This document shows positions 33,645 through 45,253 of a stretch of 64,000 nucleotides of DNA, one piece after another. The translations under genes were made by a program, and so were the position numbers. The notes beneath the pieces are model-generated. The model saw nothing but the letters and a program-made list of their open reading frames with translations, ran no database searches and was not told the DNA's origin. The number at the start of each line of letters is the position of its first letter. The stretch's first letter is position 1. Source of the DNA: Maratus speciosus. Taxonomy: Eukaryota; Arthropoda; Arachnida; Araneae; Salticidae. The DNA is taken from the NCBI GenBank assembly GCA_963932465.1, contig OZ010794.1:214967748-215031747 (forward strand). The letters are read 5' to 3'.

Positions 33645-33671
33645 TTGTCTAAACTTTTGCTGAGCACTGTA
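33645..33671. repeat. Tc1-like terminal repeat next to the transposase remnant
   Basis: GTCTAAACTTTTGCTGAGCA then CTGTA, ending in TA. It matches 4380-4404. The left end of the element was not found. Confidence 0.7.
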
Positions 33672-34162
33672 ATAATGTTTTATTGCTTAAAACTGCAAGG
33701 GCAGTTTTGAATTTAAAATTATCTTAAATTAATTAAAAATACAGCTTTTTATAAACATATTTTTCTCCTACTCCGGTTACCGTGACACTCCGCTTATGAT
33801 GACAATTTTTTCTGGTCATTAAAGTGTCGGGCTAACGAGGTTCGTCTGCATTTTAAAGTGTATGTTTTATATGTTGATGCGCATGTAGGAAATTTTTGAA
33901 ACGTCATCCATATTTATCTATTTCTCTAAAATTTTCTTCCTCTTAATGGAAGTATATACAAAATAATACAAAATTGAAGTTTCTTAAAAAAACTTTATTA
34001 ATTTACATCCTTAACCCTTTAGTGCGCAGCATTGCCTGTATGCAAACAACACTGTTTTGAATGTAATAGATTTTTTTTCTTTTTTTTATCGTATATACCT
34101 AATTCACACCAGAAAATTAAAATAGCAATATTTTCATTAGTTTAAAAACAGACATTCCGTAT

Positions 34163-34380
34163 TTAACCCTTTCCGGCGCGGAGTAATTCTGTTTATAAAC
34201 TTATGAAATAATGGACTGACACCGCAATTTATAAACGAATTTATTAGAAAATAAGAACTTGCTTATTTTCATCTACATTATAATAGGAAAATTTTAGTTA
34301 AATATTCTTGGTACCGTTTGTCAGTTTTGCAATTAAAATTAGGTGTCCTTTTTTAAGGACACGGCGCCGGTAAGGGTTAA
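34163..34380 (-). mobile_element. TTAA MITE family C, copy 1
   Basis: 218 bp. Left end TTAACCCTTTCCGGCGCGG, right end GGCGCCGGTAAGGGTTAA. From the right end the palindrome GTGTCCTTAAAAAAGGACAC starts at nt 19. Its right TTAA is the left TTAA of family D. Confidence 0.88.
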
Positions 34381-34579
34381 CACTAGAACGCCCGGAAATT
34401 TTGCATTTCATAACAATATATGACACCAGAATATTTATTTAAAATTATTTAATTGATTTATCTAACGTATATCTGCGTGGTGCTAATTTGACTTTGTATA
34501 TGAAAAAAATTCTGGTTCGAATTGGCACTTGATCCCATGGTCAGAGTCGAATCGGCTCTTTCGAGCGTTCTAGTGTTAA
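34377..34579 (-). mobile_element. TTAA MITE family D
   Basis: 203 bp with ends TTAACACTAGAACGCCCGG and CGAGCGTTCTAGTGTTAA. From the right end, AGAGCCGATTCGACTCT starts at nt 21, a palindrome with one weak pair. The terminus equals that of the 1.93-kb piggyBac element at 17549. Confidence 0.88.
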
Positions 34580-35277
34580 ATAAAGCAAAATTAACCATTA
34601 AAGCTTTCTGGTAGAAAGTCAGATTCTCTGAACTACGTAATTTCTAGAACGTATTATATTTTGGGAATTAATAGATTAAAGGATAGTTTAAAAAAAATAA
34701 ATAATTATATAAAACAAGGTATTTGGAGACATGCTTATTAAAGTATTCACTAATTTGCATTATTTTAGCGTAAAACAGCCACACGACAGTAGTTTTTACT
34801 TGCATTGCAGATCTGCAACAGAAGAAAAGTTTGACGTATTATATGAAAAATATATCTGTGATTTTTTTTATTATTTTTCCTGTGTAATAAACCTTTCAGA
34901 GAATCATATATAATTTTTTCGTAACAAAATAAAAAATCGCACTTTTAAGGGTTAATATTTCAAAATGCTGCAAACTTTTTGTGTTGTTGAAATAAAAAGA
35001 AAATGTTTTTTTAGCATTTGATATCCGTGAATATTTCCCGGAGAAAACAATAAAAATAACCTTTCTGTTTAGGTTTATCGAGTTAGAATTACATAATTAA
35101 AAGAGGAAATTTCCCATCAGATATAAAATGTCAGAATTGTTGATAATTAAATCTAGCCGTGTGTGTGTGGGGGGGGGGGGGGCGTGGGGACACCGTAATA
35201 CTTACCCATAATGGATATGAATAACATAAAATATGAAAATTTAACATGTGTAAACTATTTATAAAATGCATATCCAG

Positions 35278-35456
35278 CAGGGATCTCACGGGGTCCGTTT
35301 TTTGAACACCACTTTTATTTAAAGAAAAATCTTCTTTGTAAATTTCGTTGAAAGAAACCAGGAAGGGCGTTTTTCGAGGAATTGTTGTACAAACGTACCA
35401 CGTAATTCTTTCTAAACAATTACTGGTTTTCAAAAAACGGACCAGTGGGGGCCCTG
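35278..35456. mobile_element. MITE with CAGGG ends and 6-bp duplication
   Basis: Inverted ends CAGGGATCTCACGGGGTCCG and CGGACCAGTGGGGGCCCTG, both extending into TTTTTTGAA. ATCCAG flanks it on both sides (35272-35277 and 35457-35462). 179 bp, noncoding. Confidence 0.82.
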
Positions 35457-35914
35457 ATCCAGGGATAACTATGGTTACTGAAATTTAATAGGTTTTGTGG
35501 CATTATTACTAAATATGTTTCTATTTGTATATATTTTAATTTTAGCATTCTAGAGATAATACGGACACAGATAAAAAAAAGTGTTGTATAAACAAGTAAT
35601 TGAGTATGTATATCAATATCAGAAATAAAAGGAAAGAAACTGAAAATATAATGCAACTTTTATGACAAAAAAATAGAATTTTATACATATATAACTCTAA
35701 ATTGATGTTTCCTGTATTTCTAAAAACAAATTATGAAATATTTTATATAGAATTCAACAATTATAATTTTAAGTTGCTTTAAAAATACCTTAACACTTAA
35801 ATGCGCGATTTTTTTATTTTTCTTCAAAAAAATTATATATGATACTCTGAAACCCTATTCAGAGTATCATATATAATTTTTTACTCAGGAAAAATAATGA
35901 AAAAAAAATCAGAT

Positions 35915-37009
35915 TGCTGGAAGTGTATCATGTAACTGACATAAATACCCTTGATACCACTTCAGCAGGATGTTATTTTATTTTATTGTCATAAAAAACA
36001 CTATTATTTATATTTTTGATTATTATTATTATTTTATAAAATGTATATATACCGGGTGTCCCAAAAAGGACTGACTGATTTTAAAATTCAATAACTTCCA
36101 AACGGTGACAGATATTAAAAAAATTCTTGCAGGAGGGTTATGCATAAAGTCAAAAGTTTTTTTACAGTGATTTTCGATTTTAGTTCGAATCACAAACAAT
36201 AGATGGCACTGCGATCAATTGAGGCTAAATTCAAGCTCGATTTTTCGTACTTCGTGGCCCGGATAATACATTTCCATCTCCTTTTTCTGCATGGAACAAC
36301 AGAAAGGACCAAAAATAGCCTATATTTAGCGACTATTGCTTACAGCGCGATCTATTATTTTAATTTGAACTAAAATCGAAAATCACTGTAATAAAACTTT
36401 TGACTTTATGCATAACCCTCCTGCAAGAATTTTTTTAATATCTGTCACCGTTTGGAAGTTATTGAATTTTAAAATCAGTCAGTCCTTTTTGGGACACCCG
36501 GTATATTTAGAGTGTGTTCTTACATGTATTTATTTTGATTATTATTATTATTATTTAATATAAATATACTCATATATGTATTTACGCTGTAAAGTCTTAA
36601 TAAGAGAAGGACTGCACAGTTGAGCCTTATCTGTAGAGGGGATCTTTTTAGCGAGACACGGAGTCTCCAAGCCTAACAAAAGCTTGACATAAAATGCCAA
36701 GTCGAATTTAGGACTGGATGTTACTTTATTTATGGGACCTAATAAAGAAGTCGTATAAGACAGATCACTCAAGCGAGGTAAGAAGGCCCGGGGTCCACAA
36801 ACCAAGATCGCTGACGCTCAGGGGGCGGAGTACGGTGTACCCCGGAAAAAAAGTGCAATACCGAATGAGAGGTTTGCAGGTTGAAGGAAGAAGAGTGGGT
36901 CAGCAAGGCTGACCGACCATTCGACGAAGCGGGCAGAGGACCCTCCTCCATATTGTCATCACGAGGTGATTTCGTAACTGAAGAATGAAGTTACAGTGAG
37001 AGCGATGCC
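35915..37009 (+). repeat. Direct terminal repeat, upstream copy
   Basis: Matches 41235-41876 closely and contains the 450-bp MITE at 36052-36501. After ...GAGAGCGATGC the two copies diverge abruptly, so this copy lacks the last ~1.2 kb of the downstream one. Confidence 0.85.
36052..36501. mobile_element. TA-flanked MITE with CCGGGTGTCCC ends
   Basis: 450 bp with inverted arms of about 138 bp starting CCGGGTGTCCCAAAAAGGAC, flanked by TA. The other terminal repeat at 41365 is the exact empty site: removing the element and one TA gives its sequence. This fits a Tc1/mariner-type nonautonomous element. Confidence 0.92.
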
Positions 37010-38966
37010 AAGTTTTAGGTAGATATTGTCAAGTTTTAGGTAGCGGTACAGGCGTACCAAAATTTGGATATTTTTTCTTTTTCAACGGAACTATTTTAAA
37101 AATAACTCATGTGAATTTTGGGTTAAATGTACCTAAAAAGGTAGTTTTGGGGTATATTCTACTTTGGCTAATAATTGTATATAATATTTGTGTAAATAAG
37201 TATGTTTATATGTGTATTAAATTTTAAAATTGGTTCCGGTGCAAATGCACAAAGTGGTATGTTGTTATCAAACGACTTTTCGTGCCAAAATTTAAAGTGA
37301 CATGTTGGTAAACAACAGAGAGTAGACGTTTTCGTCCAGACAGTGGGCGGAGTGTACTGTAGATAGGATAGTGATTCATGTATATAGTAGGATAATGATT
37401 TAGTAGACGTACTTATAAGGTCCAGTGTAGAGGGGTGGTTCCCGATGTGTCGTGTTGGGCGACATAATCTACATTGGGGGTATGGGCCTCCCGTAATTAA
37501 ATTCTTCGACATATGTCATTATCTGAAAGAAAAACCAGCGAAATATTATGATCTTGGATTTGGTAGAAGTTACGTATTTTAAAGTACAATGACTATTCTT
37601 TGGTACGGCGCATATATTAGCGTTAATGAGGTTAAAATAAATGAGTTTATTGAATAAAAGAAAATTTAAAAAAAAAAATGTAGAGTTTATATAAGGTTTG
37701 TAGCGTTTAGTCAATTACTTAACGAAAAGTTAATTTATTTTAGGCTTGCTATTAAGATATAAGCTGAATAAATAAATAAAGAAAAATATTCTAAATTAGG
37801 ATTAAAATTTAGAATAAATTAAAAAAAATGAAATAATTTTTTTTTTCAGAAGGTTAAAAAGTGATAATTAAATTATTAGAATGAAGGTTTCGTTTTAAAT
37901 AAAGTTCGGAATTCTGATAACGAATTCAGCAAATTTTTTTTTTTTTTTTTTTTTTGAGAGTATCTTTTATGTGAGCAAATTAAATGGAGAATAAATAAAT
38001 TTTGTAAATTGCAGGTAGGCAAAATTAAAAAAATATATATATATATAAACATTTTAGATTTTAATGAATGTTTTATTCTTGCTAATTAAATTTAAATTAA
38101 AAATTAGTTAAGTAAATTAATTTAGTAGGAAAATTTTAAATAAATTAATTTTAAATAAAATGCATTTAAGCAATGTTATAATTAAATAATTTAATTATAA
38201 ATTATCGTTAGCACTTGTAAAAATTCAAAAGTTTAAAAATAAAATTTAAACTTAAAATTTTGGTTAGGTTATTAAAATATAATTTAACAATTGGTTTAAA
38301 ACAAAATTATTCGGCATAAAAATAAATAAAATAAAAGGTGTATACCAGTCACCAATTTTTTTCCAGAATTGGCAATTTTTAGTCGCTAATAAAAAAAAAA
38401 CTAAAAATAAAAAAATTTCGGGATTAATAGCACTTTTAAAAACAGTAAAGTAATTTTAATATTAAAAGAAAGGTGTAGAACAGTGATAAAATTTACCTGG
38501 TAAATTTGGTAATCCAAGGTGGTTGAGGCTGTACATCCGTGTTGGTGCTACGCTCGCCGGTCGAGGTGCGCCTTTTCCGGAAACTGGGATGGGCAGATAG
38601 TCGGCCGCATTGGAGTACTTCTATTTTACCTATAAAAAAATAAAATAAAAGCGAAGTTGTGCTAATATAAAGAAATTAAATACTTTAAAATATATAAAAG
38701 TAAAAAGATAGTGTTTAGATGTAATTTAAATTTTAAAATAATAATTTTTTTTTCTTTTTTTCTTTTTTGCTTTTTGCTTTTTGCTCTGGTTTACTAAAGT
38801 GAAAATTTTAAATCGGGTTATTTTTGGTGCTAACAGTTTTAAAATTCATGTTATAAGTTATTAAAAGGGATTTTGGGTTTATTTGTATCAACTGTTGCAG
38901 TATTAGTTAAGTACGTTAAAAGGGAAGGCTAATTGTCTGTACAACAGTATCTACGGTGCACATTAC
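37010..38966. other. Interior of the 7.2-kb insertion, no gene seen
   Basis: Mostly AT-rich. A GC-richer island lies near 38520-38620 (GCTACGCTCGCCGGTCGAGG). A T-run lies at 37935-37957. No protein motif was recognised. Confidence 0.5.
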
Positions 38967-39134
38967 CAGGGCTCGCACCGTTCCTAAAATTTTCCCGCTT
39001 TGCTACCAGTATTTTAAATAAGAATTCTTCGTGGTAGAATCCTTTAGTGTTTGTAATAGAAATGTGCAACAAGGATTATTGCTTTAATTTAGTGGTAGCA
39101 AAGTGCGAAAATTTTAGGAACGGTGCGAGCCCTG
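38967..39134. mobile_element. MITE with CAGGGCTCGC ends and 6-bp duplication
   Basis: Inverted ends CAGGGCTCGCACCGTTCCTA and TAGGAACGGTGCGAGCCCTG, extending to TTTGCTACCA. CATTAC lies on both sides (38961-38966, 39135-39140). 168 bp, noncoding. Confidence 0.9.
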
Positions 39135-40670
39135 CATTACAGTAGAATGTGTCATTTTAATCTGGGAAAACATGATTCCGTTATAGGAAGGTTTTTCTCT
39201 ATTAAGGATAAATTGGTGGAATTTTATGGGACAGTATTGTATGTTAGAGACAAGGAAAATAGATTTATTATTTCGTGTATATAAGTCATGGGCATAGCAA
39301 AATTGGGGCTCACCAGGCTTTATATTTAAATAAAATAATGTGGGTATTTCACTGATATTGGGAAACATAATTTCAGGTCTTCGGAAAGTACGGTATCTGT
39401 TCGTTTAGACGGGAGAGTTCTTCGTAGAACAGGTTTCTAAAGCCTAGTTTCCAACGCAGATTAGAATCAGGGGAATTATCTTGACCATTTTGTTAGATTG
39501 AAGTTTTCTTTTACTTAGTTTTAATATTTATAATGGGCGAATTAAAATAATTTTTACAGCATTAGAAAGCTCATAAAGAGTACTTCATTCTAGTATAAAA
39601 TTTACATTTGAATATAATGATTTTTACAGTATAAAACATGGTTTTACATACTTGCGTAAATTGACGTGTAATCCTTGTGTCCCTCGTCCCTCGCTCGTTA
39701 GTCAGGGGGGGTGAAAGCAATTAGTAGGTTGCAGATAAGCGGACCTGGTCCAGCCAGTTATTAAGGGGCCAGCGAAGGTGATATCTAGCGGTTGCTAAGT
39801 AACGCATGATTACTTTCCTTTTAGATATGCAGGAAAAAACTGCAGCGCGATTCTTTGGAGATAGATAGATAGATAGCTCACAGATGACAGCTATTACGAG
39901 TTTTATGCGCTTACTCTTTAGTGGATGAGATTGACAGTTATCTTTTGAGTGAAGTAATAAACGTTAGGTTACGTATTCTGCGGTTGATAAGAATAAATCT
40001 AACATTTGTGTTGAAGTATATATTGAATAAATAAAATAAGAGTTAAATAATAAATCTTTCTTTTAGAAAAAAAAGAAAGAATTAAATAAATAGAATAGTA
40101 GACTTACAGGTTAGACTTACAGATTTTGTAAGCAGTTAGTAAGCTAGTTATTTTAGGTTTTTAGAACTGTAATTCTTTAATCATAGACAATACTTCATGA
40201 AAAGAATGTGTGCAGAGGTGTTATGAAAATGAATATTAGTATTCATAACTTCGAAAATAAAATAATGCAAAAGAATGTATATTTTACAGAGTGTATAAAT
40301 CCTGTGAAATAAGGTGTATATTTCATGTGAATTTATTAAAGTGTATATATATACAGTAGGGTATCATATTGAAATTATTGTTAGTATTATATAATTTGTT
40401 TTTAATTGATAATCATATGTAAAAGCCATACTGTATGTTGTATTTGAAAAATAAGTCAGAAACATGTTTTAATTTAGTTACATAATTTTGGACTTATGAA
40501 TTATTCTAAATTATTATTGCTATGTGTTTCATTGGCTGTTAAAGTAGATAGGAAAATTTTTTTGGGAAACAAAAATTGTGTGTGATTCAGTGACATACAT
40601 CACCAGTCTACAAGTATACAGAACTGTATATCCACAGAACTATAGTGTTTACATATAACGAACAGTGTGA
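39135..40670. other. Interior of the 7.2-kb insertion, no gene seen
   Basis: AT-rich with a short GATA run near 39859-39876. No supported frame. Confidence 0.5.
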
Positions 40671-40904
40671 CATACTTGCCAACATTCAACTAAACTTCCG
40701 TAAAATGTGAGTTAAGTTGACCCAGGTTATACGTGTTATTAACCAGAAAATTTATTTGATGTATCATTATATATTTAAAATCATGTTTCTCTGTGAAAAC
40801 TATTTGATTTAATTTCTTTAGTAAATTTCTGGTTCGAAACGTGTTTAACCTGGGTCAAATTAACTCACATTTTACGGAAGTTTAAGGGAATGTTGGCAAG
40901 TATG
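40671..40904. mobile_element. MITE family E, copy with 6-bp duplication
   Basis: Inverted ends CATACTTGCCAACATTC and GAATGTTGGCAAGTATG, then CTTCCGTAAAATGTGAGTTA on the left matched by TAACTCACATTTTACGGAAG on the right. GTGTGA lies on both sides (40665-40670, 40905-40910). 234 bp. Confidence 0.88.
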
Positions 40905-41234
40905 GTGTGATGACCAGTCCAGAATCTCCATTTAGTGATATTACACAAGGACAATTTGTGTGTTACCATACTACTGTGAGCAACCAGTGTGAATTTTGTT
41001 GAACTTTACTTCCACACTAAGGACAGTTATTATCTTGCAGCAGTGCAGACAGATAAGCAACGTGTAGCTGCGGTTCAGTTTTACATGACCAATGAGTGGT
41101 CGCCAGCAACGGATCAGTCGAGTAGTGAAAGGACTTTCTTCCAACGAAGACCGTTGTCTCTCAACCTAGAGTGGTTGGAGTACCAAAAAAAAAAATTAAT
41201 TGATGAATATTTTTTCCCATAAAAACGAGAGGAT

Positions 41235-43088
41235 ATGCTGGAAGTGCATCATGTAACTGACATAAGTACCCTTGATACCACTTCAGCAGGTTGTTATTTT
41301 ATTTTATTGTCATAAAAAATACTATTATTTATATTTTTGATTATTATTATTATTTTATAAAATGTATATATATATTTAGAGTGTGTTCTTACATGTATTT
41401 ATTTTGATTATTATTATTATTATTTAATATAAATATACTCATATATGTATTTATGCTGTAAAGTCTTAATAAGAGAAGGACTGCACAGTTGAGCCTTATC
41501 TGTAGAGGGGATCTTTTTAGCGAGACACGGAGTCTCCAAGCCTAACAAAATCTGGACATAAAATGCCAAGTCGAATTTAGGACTGGATGTTACTTTATTT
41601 ATGGGACCTAATAAAGAAGTCGTATAAGACAGGTCACACAAGCGAGGTAAAAAGGCCCGGGGTCCACAAACCAAGATCGCTGACGCTCAGGGGGCGGAGT
41701 ACGGTGTACCCCGGAAAAAAGTGCAATACCAAATCAGAGGTTTGCAGGTTGAAGGAAGAAGACGGGGTCAGCAAGTCTGACCGACCATTCGACCAAGTGG
41801 GCAGAGGACCCTCCTCCATATTGTCATCACGAGGTGATTTCGTAACTGAAGAATGAAGTTACAGTGAGAGCGATGCGAGTTCCTGAACCATGATGACTTA
41901 AAATAGTGAGTTGCAAGCGAGTACCGCAATCCATGATGTCTTAGATCAGATCGATGCAGCTCCCTAAACTATGAAGTCTTAAAAATAAAGCGATCGATTC
42001 GAAATGCCGATCCATAATGTCTTAAACAGAACGATGCAGCTTCCTAAACTATAAACAGATTGATGCGAGATCCGAAACTATGATGTCTGAACTGAGATGA
42101 AGGCGAGCTCCCAGACTATGATGGTTTTAAAGAGATGCGTTATAGCTCAGATTTCCTAAGTGTTTAAAGGGAAATTTTACGATGATTACGATTTATTCGG
42201 GTCGTGTTTTCCCGTTAAGGGATGGCCCTAAGATCGACCGTCCTCGGACATTACTTACATCATCAAATGATTTAAATTAGTGAACTTTTCATAGAGTGTA
42301 AAAAAAAAAAACATTCAATGTGCCATGGATTTAAGTGAAACCTTAAGGTACGAGTAATCCTCCTCTACAGAAGGTATGTGCTATTTAACGTTTTTGTATT
42401 CCCATTGTTTTGATAATCTATGTTGCGTTAGGGATATAAAATTTATGGTACTCAAGCAATTAAGTAATATTTGTAAGGATAATTTAAAGAGTAAATTTAA
42501 TGCAACTACTAATTCAATTTCGTTCTTTGGAACGCAATATCCTCTTGTGACACAATTCTATTTTGTTTATTTTATTTTTGTAAATATGTAAATTAACTGT
42601 AAATATACTTCTGTTTATTGTTAATTTTTGGCTATGTTTTAATACAACATGAGTCCATTGTTTTACTCTAATGTAAGTTTTATTTCAGGTAACAGTCTTC
42701 TTTATGATGTTATTTATGCGTAGTTTAGATAGGTTTTATTTAGATATAACTACGCGGTCTATACGCTATTTCTTCACTAAAATTACACAACGCAGCTTGG
42801 GGCGTTTTGGAGATGTGTTTCCTCCCGCCTCAATTTAAGATAATTAAGGTTAATTTAATTATCAGAAATAGCCAGGACCATTATTATATAATTACGATCA
42901 CAAATGTTTGTTTATAAATTATAAGTTTTTTAAATACCCACTATAATAATTCAGGTACAGTAATTGAGGAGTAGTTAACCTCCAATTACTTCAGGTAATT
43001 ACTATATTACCTATTATCTTTTCCCCCATTTGAGTGTATGTTCGGGTAGTTTAAGTTGGTACCGGTATATGGACCTGGATCTGTAACA
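41235..43088 (+). repeat. Direct terminal repeat, downstream copy (putative 3' LTR)
   Basis: The first 642 bp match the upstream copy. The rest continues to CTGTAACA at the insertion border. It lacks the MITE of the upstream copy. A ~50-bp degenerate tandem lies at 41877-42130. Confidence 0.6.
41877..42130. repeat. Degenerate ~50-bp tandem repeat
   Basis: Variants of GATGCGAGCTCCCTAAACTA followed by TGATGTCTTAAA recur five to six times with changes. Not present in the upstream terminal repeat. Confidence 0.65.
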
Positions 43089-43561
43089 TAGATATACAGT
43101 TTAAATATAACACGTCAATCTTTTCTTCTGTTGCACATCTGCGATATCAGGAAAAAATTACTTTCGTCTGGCTGTTTTACGCTAAAATAATACAAATTAG
43201 TAAATGCTTTAATAAGTATATCTCCAAATACCTTATTTTATATAATTATTTATTTTATAAAACTTAACCTTCAATCCTTTAATTCCCATAATAGAATACG
43301 TTCTAGAAATTATGTAGTTCAAGAAATCTGACTTTACACCAGAAACTTTCAATGGTTAATTTAACTTTATTTAAATGCGGAATGTCTGTTTTTTAATTAA
43401 AGATAATATTAGTATTTTAATTTTCTGATGTGAATTAGGTATATGCGAATTAAAAAAAAAATCTATTAAATTCAAAACAATATTGTTTGCATATATGCAA
43501 AGCTGCGCACTAAAGTGTTTAATTTACTCTTCTAGTTTAACTTGTAAAGCTTATATCATAC

Positions 43562-43778
43562 TTAATCCCATAACGGTCCCATTATTTTACGTTTTAAAAA
43601 TTAAGATTGTTAATTGACACCACTTTTTTGAAAATAAAATATTCACCTCACGTAATGACAGGTAAAATGATACGAGAATAAAGCCAATTACATTATTTTT
43701 AAAAATTGGTGCGATTCAAATAATCTGAATAAAAAACACAGTCCGTGAATATCACGGGAGCGAGAATTAAGGGGTTAA
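43562..43778 (-). mobile_element. TTAA MITE family G, copy 2
   Basis: On the minus strand TTAACCCCTTAATTCTCGCT, then the palindrome CCCGTGATATTCACGGA from nt 21. The other end is decayed (CTTAATCCCATAACGG). 217 bp. Confidence 0.82.
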
Positions 43779-44099
43779 TATAATTCTAAATGATCGATGT
43801 GACATTTGACAAGATTTATAAAGTTAGTAACATATATAAAATGTATTAACTCCAAAATAATAGAACTAGTGTTATATTTAAAAAATTAAAAAATATATTA
43901 TCCGTAAACGAATTTTCTAAAACGAAAAATAAAAATTCATTTATAAAAATTCTCAGATTAGAAGATGTAAGATTTTCCTTAATTTTTATTTCTAATTCTG
44001 AGAAAACTGATAATAGTTAAAAGAGACATATAAAACAGATTTTAGAAGAAAATTATTTTTTTTTCATTAAGCGAATGAACAACGTTAAACTTTATTGAA

Positions 44100-44710
44100 A
44101 ACAGCTTTTTCTGTCGAAAATAATAAAGCTCAAAAGATTTTAATAAGTTGAAATATTAATAAGTATGAAAATTTTGTAAAATGATAAAATCAATATCTAT
44201 CTATAAAACATCCTAGTTTAGAATATCTTTCTTCTATATTGGTAACTAATTATTAGAAACTTATCATAGTAAAATTTGAAATACAAGGCAAAATATCTTT
44301 TCAAAAGAAATTTATTTCAAAGAATTTCATGAACAATACTAAGCACTCTTGAAAAACACAATTTTTTATATTAAAATAGGAAATATAAAAATACATCCAT
44401 TTTAACAAATTCGGACAAAATTTGGAAGGGATATGAAAATTTATCTTTTCTGTCAGTTTTCTTTTAAAATATTGAAATTTTATAAAGTATATTTTTTGTT
44501 GTTTCGATGGAGGATAATTTTTAAAAATTATTTTTATGCATCTATTTCTTGGAAGTGTTTTCCATGTGATGAAAGAAAACATAAAAGAAGATTTTTAACA
44601 AAACTATATTACTTTACGAATTTTAGATTTTTCAAAATGCTTCAATATTTCTGTGTTGTAGAAAAAAAAATATTTTTTAGCGTTTCAATTCATAGAATAT
44701 GTTCGGATTA
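44100..44710 (+). repeat. ~615-bp satellite, unit in cluster 1
   Basis: One unit, from about 44125 (AAAGCTCAAAAGATTTTAAT) to about 44715 (GATTAAACAATATAAAG). Decayed copies of this sequence may continue upstream to 43.9 kb. Short frames within it are unsupported. Confidence 0.75.
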
Positions 44711-44726
44711 AACAATATAAAGAACC

Positions 44727-44797
44727 TTAACCGTTACGCTTTTAATTCGGTCTTCTGAGGATGGAAATATAATTTTTAGTGGCAGCGAATGTGTTAA
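44727..44797. mobile_element. Possible 70-bp deleted TTAA element
   Basis: TTAACCGTTACGCTTTTAAT at the left and GGCAGCGAATGTGTTAA at the right are weak inverted ends. Could be a deletion derivative of a TTAA MITE or chance. Confidence 0.3.
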
Positions 44798-45253
44798 CGA
44801 GCAACCTGATTACAATGACAAATTCTATTAAACAGAAAGCGACACATAACAGATGTGTGAGATTACTGTAATATTTTAATTAAATTTATGTATTTTAAAA
44901 AAATCTTTATGAAATCTGGAAGGAAGAAATTAAATGTCACAAACTGAAACACTTTAAATTAAAATCTGAGAAATTCTATTTTGTAAATAAGAAAATCAAT
45001 TCAAAGCCAACATTTGGAACATTTAATCCTTTGCGACATAGACAATTTTTGTTGTAACATGATGAAATGATTGACTGACACCGGAATTTTAAAACGACTT
45101 TTTTATAAATTAAAAGCATGTTACTTTAACGAGGAGCTCTGTTGTGAGGTGGACGTATGAGGTGATTGCTCCTTCGCAAGTTATATTTCTCGCAGTTTCA
45201 ATGGCAGGTGGGGCGGTTCGTTAGAATAGTTTCATCTCTATTTGAACTGTATC

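Larger units (their letters stand above)
34011..34955 (+). mobile_element. TTAA element family F, copy 1, carrying two nested TTAA MITEs
   Basis: Ends TTAACCCTTTAGTGCGCAGC and CGCACTTTTAAGGGTTAA. The palindrome near nt 21 is TTGC...GCAA here and TTTGCATATATGCAAA in copy 2. Families C and D are inserted one after the other at 34163-34579. Removing them and one TTAA gives CCGTATTTAAATAAAG, the arrangement seen in copy 2 (CCGCATTTAAATAAAG on the minus strand near 43370). Net length is about 530 bp, noncoding. Confidence 0.85.
35915..43088 (+). mobile_element. 7.2-kb noncoding insertion with direct terminal repeats, LTR-element-like
   Basis: Its borders are defined by family F: CAGAT before 35915 and TAGAT after 43088. 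It starts TGCTGGAAGTG and ends CTGTAACA. A ~642-bp repeat begins both at 35915 and at 41235; the second is preceded by the purine-rich AAAACGAGAGGA. This fits an LTR element (TG...CA, polypurine tract, ~5-bp duplication) with a shortened 5' LTR. The ~4.2-kb interior has no gag or pol similarity that I can see. A clear primer binding site was not found. Three unrelated MITEs are nested in it. Confidence 0.6.
35790..43522 (-). mobile_element. TTAA element family F, copy 2, split by a 7.2-kb insertion
   Basis: 35790-35914 matches the right end of copy 1 on the minus strand (TTAACACTTAAATGCGCGAT) and contains an extra inverted duplication of ATTATATATGATACTCTGAA. The rest is at 43089-43522, ending AGCTGCGCACTAAAGTGTTT then AA. 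It is the empty site for the C and D insertions of copy 1. Confidence 0.8.

Noticed and set aside
35278..35456. Assigning the CAGGG-ended MITEs to standard hAT
   Set aside because: Their flanking duplications are 6 bp, not 8 bp, so the superfamily is left open.
36551..36951. Frames repeated at 36.6-36.9 kb and 41.4-41.86 kb on both strands
   Set aside because: They recur only because the terminal repeat is duplicated. Differences between copies shift or alter the frames without coding constraint.
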